Below the pieces are notes generated by a model that had not been told where the DNA came from, did not search any database, and was given only the letters and a program-made list of their open reading frames with translations. Shown here in pieces: positions 36,801-48,900 of a DNA stretch of 64,000 bases. Numbering within the stretch: the first letter of the stretch is position 1; every line of letters begins with the position of its first letter. A program made the position numbers and the translations under genes. The stretch covers positions 22,654,101-22,718,100 of the forward strand of contig NC_134957.1 in the NCBI RefSeq assembly GCF_965638725.1, read 5' to 3'. This DNA is from Aptenodytes patagonicus. Lineage: Eukaryota; Chordata; Aves; Sphenisciformes; Spheniscidae.

Positions 36801-39260
36801 AGCCTCTCTCCTCCTCAGCGCTGTGCCCGTTTCATGCTGTCAGGAGCTGAACAACTTGCCAGAGGTTCCCCGAGCTGCCTTACACCTTCTCTCCACATTA
36901 AGCTGGCTGGCGCTTGCGTACTAAGCCTTGTGCAAGGGCTCATCTCTGGCTGCGACGTTCACCCTCTCGGCGATGCTCGGCACCTGGGGCATTCTGCGCT
37001 TAGTAACGCGCAGGCCCCTTTCTCATCTCCAGCTTTGGTCCAGTACAAGTGCTGATGCCACCAGCCCAAGAACTGGCCTCTCTTCTGAGAGCTATGAGAG
37101 TCACCGTTCAGTATCCCCAGGGAACACGACCATGAAACCTGCAGTAGTTACCTGACGCAAGTAAAGATTATTTCCAAAGCCCCACCTTTAGACTTCTCTA
37201 ATACGTTAACGGCAAACATTTCACCTCTATTTCTTTCATTAAATTAAAACCATTTCAAACTATTTCCCTTAAATTCACAGCTGCCGCTGGCAGCGTAAGC
37301 CTGCTAACATCAGTGAAGGAGTTGGGTCTGTCTGTAAAAACATGCAAAAGACACAAGAGGAAGTCACGGCACTGACTTGCCAATACAAGATTCTCCATCC
37401 CCTCTCCCGCACCACCATCAACAAGCCCAGGTGCGGAGGGCTGCAGACTGGATGCGATTGCCATTAATGATGCCTATTTACAGGCTGAGTTGCTTCTGTC
37501 GCCTCCACAAACAGAGCAAGAGACTAGGGGAGCGGATGTCGAATCGCTCTATCCACCCATGGGGAGGCACCACAAACACCTCAGCATGCAAAAATGGAAG
37601 AAACTCTACTGCCTGGGGGCCAAACCCTTGGCTTACCTTAGCCTGAAACTCTCTTGCCAGCATTTTCCCCCAATTCAAGACAGGCAAAAACCAGCTCAGA
37701 CTGGTCTGGGGGGCACTGCCTGGCCTTTCCTTTGGTGCTAGCTGCCCTGGCAATTTCAGAGTTCATGTTCTGGGAAAAAAAAACAACAAACCTACCAAGT
37801 TTCATAATCAGAGAGTACAGGCTCTTTATGGAGGCACAGGCAAGGCTGCTTGGCCCCTCTCCCACCTGACAGGCCCACGTCGTGCAGGTGAGCCTGTGCT
37901 CTGGAAGTGGAGGGGGGGCCCATTTGTCACCGCACTGCAGACAAGCCTTGCTTCCAGGGGGCACGTACCAACCAGTCTTGAATCCTTCTCCCCAGCTTTG
38001 GTTTGATTTCCTGCCCGCGCCACGCCGCAACCAGATAAAAGCAAGTTCATCCCAAGTTCCTGAAAGCTACGGGGCGATCACAGCTGAAACCCACCACCCT
38101 GACCCCAGGAGAAGCGTGCCAGGAGGTTTCCCCTCGCTCCGCCCGCTCAGGGCCAGGAGCTGGGATTCCTGCCGCCCGCCTCTCAGCGAGGCGCCGCTCC
38201 CCTCATCTGATGCCCGAAGAGGCGACCCATGAGAGATGCCGTACTCCTAAATGGCGGTGTTCTACCAGAACTCTGACATGGCTGCAGAGGGAGGAATACT
38301 TTGAAGCCCGATTCCAGGCCCTGCCCTTTAACTCTGGTTCAGTGCACACACATTTCCCATGATCTCAAAGCATGTTTAAAAAGCTAGATTGAAAACAAAA
38401 CCCAAACAAAACCCCCACTCTTTTTTCTTCTTCCCACAGGTTTTGCAGTTAATGACTCATCAAATGCGCTGCCATAGCGTATAAACTGTTACCGTAGTGC
38501 TACACTGGCTCAGGTCTCCGAGGTTGTAAGCTTCGCATGACACTCAGACTCGCAAGACTACAATGCCAAAAAAAATACGTAACATGTCAGAACCATATTA
38601 TTTTAGGGCAAAGATTTAAGATCGTTTTAAATAACAAGTCGAAGTAGTGGAAGATACTTAAAAATGAGACACTTGCGGACTCGCACAAACAGAAGTGCAG
38701 TGTCCCAAGTACTAGACATACCCCAAACCCTCAAAATTATTTCCTCTGTTCTTCCCGCCCAGAAACATCTCTGTTGCCACCCTCCCCAACCGATACTAAG
38801 TCCAAACAAACTCCGGAATTTGACTGAATTTATTTTGAGATCTAGGGGGAAGGAATGCATCGCACAGGAGTGTTGGTGGCGATAACCGAACAGAAATAAG
38901 CCAACCCCATGAGGGCAAACTGCTAGATGGGACTTCACGTTCTCTACCGTGCTAGAGTATTCAGCTCAACTCTTAGTAAAAAAAAAAACAAAAAAAAGTT
39001 AAAACTAATTAAAGAGAAGCTCATGCTCTTACTATGGGTCTTCCGTTGATTTCCCACTTGCAGGCGTAAGGTATGATGGGACTATTTTTGCAATGGATTA
39101 AAAAAAAGAAAAAAGCAGCTCGGTTTGAAGTCTTTGCACGCCCTGGGTAAACACACGTGGCAGCTCCTCAAAGCCGTCAGACCAAAGCAGGGTCTTGTGC
39201 CCCACCGGTAAGAGCAGTTCCTCCTCCCCTGCTGCCCGGCTGGCCACAGAGAAATCAGAA
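33816..39260. other. Convergent intergenic spacer between the LNX-like and FIP1-like genes
   Basis: About 5.4 kb separates the two 3' ends. I recognise no protein-coding exon or RNA gene. It holds a second LNX-strand AATAAA cluster (35132-35141), a 14-bp palindrome with AATAAA on both strands (36551-36564), a GC- and CpG-rich patch (about 37860-38235) and a possible minus-strand AATAAA (TTTATT at 38829-38834). The scattered open frames have no family resemblance and are treated as chance. Confidence 0.5.
36551..36564. terminator. Palindromic poly(A) signal, AATAAA on both strands
   Basis: The 14 bases AATAAAGCTTTATT form a perfect palindrome, giving one AATAAA on each strand. An extra overlapping GGAATAAATAAAG precedes it on the + strand. 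It lies between two convergent genes, where it could act as a back-stop for read-through from either side. Nearer signals exist for both genes, so its use is uncertain. Confidence 0.35.
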
Positions 39261-39269
39261 GACGTGTTT

Positions 39270-39826
39270 GTAGCTATAAAGAAATTTATTTGGGGATGAG
39301 ACTTTTCACTACTAGAAGCCAGACTCTAAGCTGGCTCTCGGGATCTAAACCACACTTTTCTTTGGACAATAAATTTCAAGTCGCACTTACTGTCCTAGTT
39401 TTCAAAAAGGAATGATGATGACAAAAAAATAAACAAAAACTATTACCTAAATGCGTTAGTTTCAGCTGAAGCTATCTTCCATCAGAAACCATAGGATCTG
39501 ATACAACAAAGTTCTCCCTAGGGATGTTTATGAGTAGAGTAGCTCAGTGCTTTGTATACTAGTACTGCTGTATTTTGTCTCGTATCAAAAGAAAAAAAAA
39601 AAAAAAAAAAAAAAGAGAAGTTGTTGAACTGCATGTGCAGCCTCAGCTCTCAACCCACTGCCACATGCTTCACCGCTCACCCAGAGTCAGCCTCTCTTCC
39701 CTTGGGAGAAACAAATAAAAAATAATAATAAAAAAAAATAATCAAACCCCCCAAAACAAAACATCGCCAATGCCACGCTGGTTCAAAAGGAGTAAGTTCC
39801 TCCTGAGGGCTGACGGCGGGCCTGGG
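39270..39826 (-). other. FIP1L1-like: Probable 3' UTR of the FIP1-like gene
   Basis: On the minus strand the sequence runs from the stop codon (39829-39827) through an A/T-rich stretch at 39706-39760 (T-rich with ATTATTATT on the coding strand) and a 23-nt homopolymer (A on the + strand, 39592-39614). It reaches an AATAAA, seen as TTTATT at 39285-39290. Cleavage would fall near 39265-39275, giving a UTR of about 550 nt. The end is inferred from the signal. Confidence 0.5.
39592..39614. repeat. Poly(A) run, 23 nt (poly(T) in the FIP1-like transcript)
   Basis: Lies within the inferred 3' UTR of the FIP1-like gene, where it would be transcribed as U23. Confidence 0.85.
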
Positions 39827-39959
39827 TTACTCCTTGGCGTCCTGCTCCTCTCCCTCCTGGGCGCCATCTTCACTGGCCTCCTTCTCCTCTTTGCTCCGCT
39901 TGTTCTTTTTGTGCTTGTGACGCCGATGACTCTCCCCCTCCTCGCTCTCATGTTGCTTG
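39827..39959 (-). CDS. FIP1L1-like: FIP1-like last exon: basic tail and stop
   Basis: The acceptor on the minus strand is ccgcag|caagc. It encodes [18 protein letters not shown], then NKRSKEEKE and an acidic end, with TAA at 39829-39827. The alternating basic cluster matches the C-terminus of FIP1L1 ([16 protein letters not shown] as I remember it) and contains a likely nuclear localisation signal. Confidence 0.93.
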
Positions 39960-42900
39960 CTGCGGTGGGGAAGAAGGGGGAGAAGAAAGTTACATCAGAG
40001 CCTGCATCAGCACAGCTCTGCCACAGAAGAGGCCCAAACGCACCGACTCCTCGGCATGCGCGGGGACAGGGCGCTTTGATCTAGGATAACCAGGAGACGG
40101 ATCCGAAGCGCTGAGGGCACGACGGTGCCATTGAAAGGCTTCGTCGTGTTTATTTGGGACGATCTGATACCGCGTGTGGCTGAACTAAGGGCAGGTTATG
40201 CAAACCGCTGGAGGTGGCTGCTTTACACCACATGCTGCATCAGCACACGGTCCAGGCAGGCAGCGTACTAGACAGACTGCTGTCAGAATAATTTTTGGAG
40301 AGTTTTTAAAAGCAACATCTGTGTCCTTCCCACTCCCAAGGGAGCTCGTAACAATTTTGACACATCTCAAGCTTCGATGCGAAGCACTGAGGCTGCTGAG
40401 AGAAAGAAGAGTCCTAAATCTGAGAGGCGTTTGAAACTTTCACTCCTCTGAACATCTTGGGGAAATCCCTGGACTAGAGGCAAGGAAGGGATCAATGGAG
40501 CTAGAGAAACGTGGGTTTCCTAATGGGAGGCAGATCCTGTTTCTACTTCTGCTCACTCATAAATGACCTGGCACTTCACTAGCTTGGTGCTTTAAAACTC
40601 CTCTGTCTCCTCGCCCAGAATTGTTTTCCAGATGCAGCTGGACAGCTGTGGACTTTTACACAGGATTTCTGCGACGTGGGAGAAATCCCGGCCAGAAGTT
40701 AACTCTGACTAGGTTGGGCATGCCTCCGAGCCCTGCGCCGCCGACCACAGCCAGCCGCACCGCGTACGCGCAGCGTGCCTGACAACCCCCACGCACCGAG
40801 ATCAGCCTCCGCCTCCCATCAGGGAAGGCGGAAAGGCTGGAGCTCTGGTTTTGCCCACTCTGGTTCTTGGCCCCTCCTGGGAGGAGATTTTCTGCTGCTC
40901 CTCAAAGATGCAATTATTTCTCCTCACAGGTTGAAAACCAAGCGAGGTCTCTGGAGCTGACCGTGGTGTGAAGGTGGCAGAATTAAAACTGAGCACAGAG
41001 TACAGGAAAAAGCAGACTGAATTTATCACAGGAAGACGCACGGTCACACAGTACAGACACCCAGCTCCATGAGTGGGGACAGAGTCGGGTGTAGAGACAA
41101 ATTCTTACCACAGCTGGGATACCAGTTTAGCAGCAGAGACACCTAACTGGCTGAACCACTGAAGCCCTGGCTGAAAAGCTCCTGGTTTCGAGTAATTTTC
41201 TGACTTGTTTAATAAATGGTTTCATAGTCATTAAAATGAAGAGGGGGAAAAAAAAACCAAACCAAAAAAAAAAAAGACTGCTGCCTCTCCTCAACACACC
41301 TTCAGCCACCCTGTGGACAGCAATGCGGCGGTGGCTTATGCTTGAACAATGTGACTGTCCTTTAATATTTAAACAAGCGTCAGTGATTTCCTTCAGACCG
41401 GTCAATTTGCAGCAAAGTGGAAACTACAAGGAAACCCTTTCATCTTCCTGCAAATGCCTTAAACAGGCTCAAATCTCAAAGTGCCTCAAGCAGGGACGCT
41501 GGTACGCACTCGAAGTGGCCTTAAACAAGAAGTATTCCTCCATTTGCTTTAGCTAACAAACCCTTCCCATCCTACCACTCTGAGCAAGACAGAGAGCATC
41601 TGTGTGTGGTTTCAGGGGCGGAGGAAAAGTCACCTCATTCCCACCTCACGCAGTGGCCCGGTTCTGTAAATCCAGCTCTCAAGCAGATTCTGACACTGCT
41701 TTGGTGAATTCCGTCCTGTTCATGCAGTCAGGAATCTAACGCCAGATTTCAATTCTGAGTAGAGGAAGCTGAGAAATAACCCTTAAAGCCATTGGCTTGT
41801 CAGTCTGATATCAGTTCAGCTTCCATTTGTTTTGTATTCAGTTTTGATTATGGTCCTGGCCCGTCTTCCCGTCACTTTGTTTCCAAGCAATCAGTCCTTT
41901 CTTGAAAACTTACTCATCTCCTTAAGGATGAGAACAGCCTTTTGCCTCCAGTGACTATGTAGGAGTTTTTCCGATACCAAATTCAAAATAAGGGTAGTTA
42001 CCTACAGAGCTGACGTGAATTTCATCTAAAAGAAGGAAGTAAGTTGAAGCACCAAAAAACTGAGCAAGTCTGCTCAAGTCAGGATGTAAACCGACACAGC
42101 GACCGAGCACCGCTTCAGACCAGACCTGTTGCTTTGCTAGAAGAATGCTCTCGCAGGAAGATCATCTGCGGCAAATACATTTTCTCCAGAAAAGCTGGGA
42201 TTTTAGGACATCCTGCTCTGCTCCAAAAGTGTTTCACCCTTGTCCAGATAATCATCAACCTCACTATTGGAAGCACTGGGCACGGAGCTCTGGTCATGCA
42301 GTGCTCAGCCTCCTGCTCCAAGAGGAAATTTCAGATTACAGGCTGAAGCAAGTTCTTCTCTTCTGCACAGGAACACGTAATACTGACAGCTGATGCTTCT
42401 GTTACGGTTTTGCATTTTACTTTGTGTGTACTTTCTGAACAGCGGGAGCTGGGCTGTTCCGATGCCATGTTTAGCACAGGTTAACCTCTCCTTTGTCAGT
42501 CGGTGCTGCAATTTTGTTGGCAGCGATTCGCCATCCTGCCAGCTGCCTTACTGAGAACTTACGAACGCCAAGGACTCCTCTCCCTATTACAGACAGTTCT
42601 GCCTCCGGCCCAGGTGCGTGCCCCAGCGCGCTTTCTCTCCCTGGGCGTCACATCTCAGGACATCAGCAGGTCACAGGAAGCCAGTATGACCCAGGGCGAC
42701 AGTTCACTCTGAGAACATCACCCTTCTTGTCTGCAGCTAAGGTGTGTTCCCATCAACAGCCGAGTTCAACCCTAGACAGCTCTTACCGTCTTGAAGACTT
42801 ATGCTTGCTGCTCTCCTCTTTGTCTCTGTGCCTGCGCTCTCGGTGGCGATCCTCTCGCTCCCTGCTGCGATCTCGACTCCGGCGGTAGTCACGCTCAAAG

Positions 42901-45900
42901 TCGTAGCTGCGCTCTCGGCTGTAGTAGCGGTATCGTTCGTCGTCACTTAAGAACAGAAAGGAGAAGTGAGGCAGAGGAACACACCTCTCGTGGACCTGAA
43001 GGTCAGGAGCCATGTTTACGGGACTGTAGAACCCCATCCTCACCAACAAAATCTATCACCTCTTATTATCAACAGCCTCAGGTATTCATGATGCTCCTGA
43101 AAAAACCTGTTAACAACAAGCTGCTGCTGCTTATTGAACCCAAGCTGCAACCCAATCCCAGTTTCTAACCACAGTGAAATAACTTTCTCCATTTGCCTAT
43201 TACATAGCTCATAAGCCCAAACAGTTGAATGTCACGGCTTTCTCCCGGCCTCTCAAAGCAAAGGGTTTACAAAATTTGTTCTCTGGATTTGCCACGGGAG
43301 TACCTTAGCAGCAGGCATGTGGCCAACGTCTCAGGGCTTTTGCCCTCACAATCCTTATGGAATATGTCCAAGACATCCAGCTACTTTGTTCAAAAACAAC
43401 AGAAACGTGCTCCTCTCATCATTCTGCCTCCCCTGATGCTGGATTTTACCTCACACCACTACTGTCCCAGATAACCCGTAATGCTTGTGTGTGAGTTAGA
43501 CTAAGGGACTATTTTCTTCCCCATGAGTACAAAAACTCAAATTGTGAGTATAGCTGACGTGGTCTTTCTGCCCTACACCTATCTGCCCAAGGCACCTCAC
43601 TCAATCCACACAGAGGAGCGGGCATGATGTACCCCAAATTCAGGTACGTCCCACGCTCCACTTCCCTCTACATCTCATAGTCCCTATTCAAACTTCTGAA
43701 AGCCAAAATCTAAAGGTTTAACAAGTCCCACTGTGGGAAACAGTATTCAAGACTCAGAGAAAGGAAGTCTGAAACATCGTCCTAACACTCATGGAAGCAA
43801 GCCGGACAAGTAAGTGTCCGGTATCAATCATCTGGGAGTGCTCCAAAGGACTGCACTGAGCATGGCTACTTGCCCTGCCTTGGCAAGCGCGATCTTGGAG
43901 GTCAGCATGCTCGGAAGCACCCAGAAATGCTAACAGTGTGCTCAGGAGTGCTGATCACAGGACCTGGCTGCAGCATGAACCTGCTCAAGGAAGTGTGGGA
44001 GTCTGAGCTCTTCAAACTGTCACAAGTTTGTCTTCTGTTCCTCCCCTTTCCACCCACAGGGCCCACAGGCTTGTAAGGAAAAAAAAAAAAGGAGGGGGGG
44101 GAAATAAAAAGGTTAGGAAAACGTTGCCCTGTTTGCTCACCCCCTGGGCCGGGAAGTTCCCCGGCAGGCAGCACCCCTCTGCCAGGAATGCGCATTCTGA
44201 TCATGTTTTGAATGACTATTGGTATTTCTGAGCCTGAAGCCTGCAAAACACTGACGCTACCTGTGACAGAACAAAAAAGTGATGGGTTTAGAAAGAGTCT
44301 TTGCAGCCTAGCCTTCACTTTAGCTCTCTAGATCAACGCTGGGAGGCCGACAGACTCCTTTCCCAAGTGCTCCCAGCGCTGCTGTGCCTGAGATCACATC
44401 AGTTGCCACCGAGGTGGTTGTCTCCAGCACTGCCCACAGAAAGGATTTACATTTGATGGCTGACTCCTGGTGAATGGCACTCCTTGCCCTGAAAGCCTCT
44501 ATAGGAGAGCTGAGCAAAGCACGGGTGGCTTTTCCTTTGATCTGACAGTTGCATTTAGAAGACAAGAGGTAGCAGCTTCTATGGCCAATGTTTCACACTG
44601 AGCTGTGAAATACCTAGTAAACAGAGAGGGGCTATTTCACTTACTGGCCTCACATTACAGGTGGGAGAGCAAGCGTAACTGGTTCTGCTGGATTTAAACA
44701 AAAAAACAGACACAGGAAATCAGCCAGGCACATTGGCTCCCAGTTTGTCCTCTAGTTATTGATCCAAAGTATCTCTTCCCCAGACATTGCAGAAAATTAA
44801 ACTGGTATAATCTACAATCCCATCCCTTGACCAAACACCTTCTTGCGCTCCAGGGCGAGGCCAGAGCTCCCCACTGGGTGGCTGCGAGCAGAAGCTGCCG
44901 AAAAACAGCACTCACTTGTTGTATTCACTAGTGGTCGGAGTGCGGTCTCTGTCTCTCTCCCTTTCCCTTTCCCGCTCACGTTCCCGCTCCCTCTCGCGCC
45001 TCGAGCCTGAGTATTCCCAATGGCTGCTGCTGGAACTGCTTGTGCCTTTGTCCACCGTCGTCACCCAGGGCGTGTGGGATGTGGAGATGGGTGGGTAGCT
45101 GATGAAACCTGAATCTGCAGCGAGAGAGCAGAATCCTTGTTCACCTGAAGCATTAACGCCATCCTCTCTGTCCCTCCCGTTCCAAAGATACCCTCTGGAG
45201 GTACAGCTGAATCCAAGGAGACAACAATGGCCCGGCTCCCTCCTGTCCTCACTCTCCCTTTTTACTTTCAGCAGTTTGCTGAGAACATGTGAACACCTTT
45301 TCCCTGAGGAAGGCGCAAGCAGACGTTGCTGCAAAATCTCCCCAGCCCCTTACACAGCACATTAATGCAAGGGCTACGCACTCCCCCAGCTCTCGCTCTC
45401 CATAGGTCCGGCTATATAGGGCGTGCTATAAGGTCTCCACTGAGAAAAGTTTCAATCCATCCCTCCTCCCAGACATCCTGGCTTAGAGGGCAAAGGTGCC
45501 TGCAATGCCGAGGCACCCCTCTCCCGCTGCTGAGCCAGCCGAGTTTAGCTAGCCCTAGGCTCTCGGCCACCCTCACAAGGTCTCGCTCCTCACCAGGCAC
45601 CTTCTCGCCTAAGGTGGCAGCCGGGGAGGGCCAGGGGCACCAGCTGTTAATGAAGGATGCCACCCGGTGAGCCCAGAGCCACCGGCACTTCCCCGTCCAG
45701 ACGCTGGCCTGCTGGGGCCTGCTCAGCTTGACCAGCGAGGTCGTGTCCCAAAGCAGTACCAGCTGCTGAAAAGCTGCACAATATGACAGCACCTGAGGCT
45801 CCTGTTTCTCAGGAAGGCCTCGCGCTGCCCACTCCTCCAACCACCTCCTGCAGAGGAGACAGCGCGGCGGCTGCCTGCGATTCTGTCTGCTCAGCACGGC

Positions 45901-48900
45901 GAGGAGGTGCCGCTCCAAGTGCTGGTCACTAAGGAAATGGGAGAGGACACGGGCACTGCTGGCAGGGCTGCAACGGGGAAGGAAGCCGGCTGAAATTCTG
46001 GCACTGCCTCTTCCATTACAAAACAAAAGGAGACAGATGCCTGCTCGCGGCGCGGAAGATGATGAAGTGGGGGAGGAGGGCATGCAAAAGCTCAGGGAGG
46101 AGACGCGAAGCTGATGGTTGTCCTTGTCCCTGAGGGCGGGGGGAAAAGGAAGAGAGCGTGAGTGAGTGTGAGCAAGTGTGTGTGCAAACAAGCGCAAGAA
46201 CACGCCACTGAGGCACATGGGGAAGCTCCCCTGTTGCTGAGTATCTGCGCTGAAAACGGTGATCTGAGGCTTAGCGCTCAACTACAAAATTGCAGTCACC
46301 GTTGCTGCAAAACATTCAGCTTTCCAAACACTTTACGGTGTGGTCAAACTCAGCACGCGTTTCTAGCGACTGGGGTAGTTCGGGGCACAAGCAGGACCCT
46401 GACGTTAAAGCAAGCATGATGTCCATCAGCTTAAGAAAAGCCTAAACTACCAAATACCAGAGAAGAGAGAGATAAGCAGTTTGACTGTTATCTTCAGTGC
46501 TCACCTGCAGAGTTGTAGCCAAATGGAGGAGGCTGCCTATTATTGTAGCTGGCTGGCTGGCTTTGGAGAGAGAAAAGGATGCAAGTTACTACCATCAGTG
46601 ACCCCTCGCAGGTACGTCCGTGCTGCAAGTTTACCCGACTTTTTTCTGAAGGTCTGTGGAACGTCCTCATGGGAAACCCATGGTTTCAGTGAATCTCTTT
46701 CACTTTGCATCGCGAACTGTCAGAAATGCATACAGGTGCAGTTGCTTTGCCACAGCTTCTGAAGCTGCTATAACTCAGTTGCTTGCCCTGCTTTACCCCT
46801 CCCTTCCGTAAATCAGGCAGGCTTCCTGGGAAACGACCAGCCCTTACAAAGTACCTGGAGAATCCTTATAGAAAACATCTGGAGAAACATAACACGCTGT
46901 CACCTACTCTGTGCTAGACCTAAGCACACGCCTAGATTTTATTGACTCCTTCTGGTGCCACGAACATGACAAACCAAGGTAAATGCACGGAGGATTCCCT
47001 GCAGACTCTGCTGTCCACCCCCACCCCAATCCATGACCAGACTAAGAATTACCAGCGCTGATTTCAGACCTATCCTCCACCCCTCCTCGCTAGGGAGGAG
47101 CTGTACCGATGGCTCAGCCCAGATGTGGTCTTACCCATCCAAGGTTGGAATGAGGAGAGCTGGTGGTGGTGCCAGAGGAGGCGGGAACAACCCTAGACAC
47201 AGAAGCGTAAGTCACATCACAAAGATCTCGCAGCTTGCCGTGAGGGAACAAGACTTCATTGCTGTTTACGGTTAAAAGCAGTTAAAGCATCTTTTTACTC
47301 CAAACAAGGGCCTGTTTGAAATGGAGTCATTTTCCTTCAGGGTTGTACCTCCTACCAAAATTAAAACCCTACAGCTACGTTAGTTCTGTAGGGGTATGGA
47401 AAGAAAAATAAAGGAAGAACTACCTTCTACTTTGGCTCATTCATCATAAACATAAGATTCATTAAGGAGTAAACATTAACCCTTACAGTCCTGCGGAAGA
47501 CAGAAAAGTCTGGTCCTTGGGATGCAGACACGTTGCGGCTACGGCAAAGGTTTTATCGCTCCATTGATTAAAATGAGTAACTTTGTCTCTTACAAAGCAC
47601 ATAACATAGAATTCACCCGGTTTTGTTTGTTTTTAAAGAAAGCCAATTTTCTGAGCACATACACATTTAAAAATAATGAGAAGACACAGCACCGACGACA
47701 CAGAGCGAGCTGTCTGAAAGGTCTGACACTTTAAAAATGGGCCCAGTGTCAAACTCATGAAGAGTTACTATACACAATCACAAGGCAGTATCTTCAAGAA
47801 AGCAGAATTAAGCAGAAGTTTATGAAGGCCACTTCCAGAAGTGGCACAAGCCTTGGAAGCCAAAGTCCTCAATCTTCACCAGTCTGAACGTGAGAAGGAC
47901 GTGCTGACTGCTCCTAAGGGAATTTCTTAAACTCGTATCGGTAACTATAAGCAACCATTATTTCTATAGGCAGTTACCAATGCCAACAAGAACAGACTAA
48001 CCACCCATTGGCTTGACTTTGCATAAAAATTCCTCGGTTTATTATTCAGCAAAAAAAAAAAAAAAAAAAGGAGCAAACCGTACCGATACAAAGGACAGGA
48101 GTCACCTGACTAACTGCAGTCATTTACGTTGAAGCCAAGAGCTCCAGATTCCTTTTCAAGTCCATGGCGATTGAGCCAGCATAGTCAATGAAAGGGTGGG
48201 ACAATTCATCACCTCTTACCGTGAACACCTAAAACGGGTCAGGAGAACCCCTCCCCAGAAGCGTCTCACTGCAAAAAGAGGTAGCCTGAAGTCTCCAGCT
48301 CAGCTAGTGGAGCTCTATGCTGCAAACAAGTTGGGGGACACGTCGCACTCTTAGATGCTTTTTTTTTCTCCCCCCTCCTTTTCCTAAGATCTTCCAATAA
48401 AATGCAATGCCTAGAGCATTTCAACCACACTTGCTCACCACCGGCAAGTACTTCGAAGAACTACTGTTACAAGCACCTAGCTCTAATGGTGGGGGATCAT
48501 CATCATCACAATTAGCAGGTATTGTCCCTCATCTCCCTTTCCAACCCAGCTACCTGAAGTGGAATTTCTTTGCAACAGCCTGGTCATTTCCTCCACCTCG
48601 CTCCTCCCAAACGACTTTAATCTAAACGCACTTAACTAGCAACTCGCCGCTGCAATGTCTACAATCAAGACCAGTTTGCATCCAGTTTCACTACAATATA
48701 GGTCTTCTAAATCCAAGCTTACTATGAGCAGGTTCCTTCTAGTACTGCAATGAAAACCAGCTCTGCAATATTATTGTACACTGAGAGGAGCATGAAAAGC
48801 GACATTTTAACAAACACAGGAATTTTCTCAGTCTGAAGGAGAGCCCAGCTAGCGTAGGTTTTCCGTATTTCCATTTGGGAAGCCCAGGGCAGAGCACGAA

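Noticed and set aside
37638-38030. Minus-strand open frame in the intergenic spacer (130 codons)
   Set aside because: GC-rich chance frame with no domain; several overlapping frames on both strands are equally long.
44028-44318. Overlapping open frames on both strands in a FIP1-like intron
   Set aside because: No family resemblance; the frames are interrupted by a poly(A) and poly(G) tract and fit no exon phase.
44916-45098. + strand Ser/Leu/Arg-rich frame antisense to the RE repeat exon
   Set aside because: It is the complement of the (RE)n codons. The minus-strand reading matches FIP1 and is bounded by proper splice sites.
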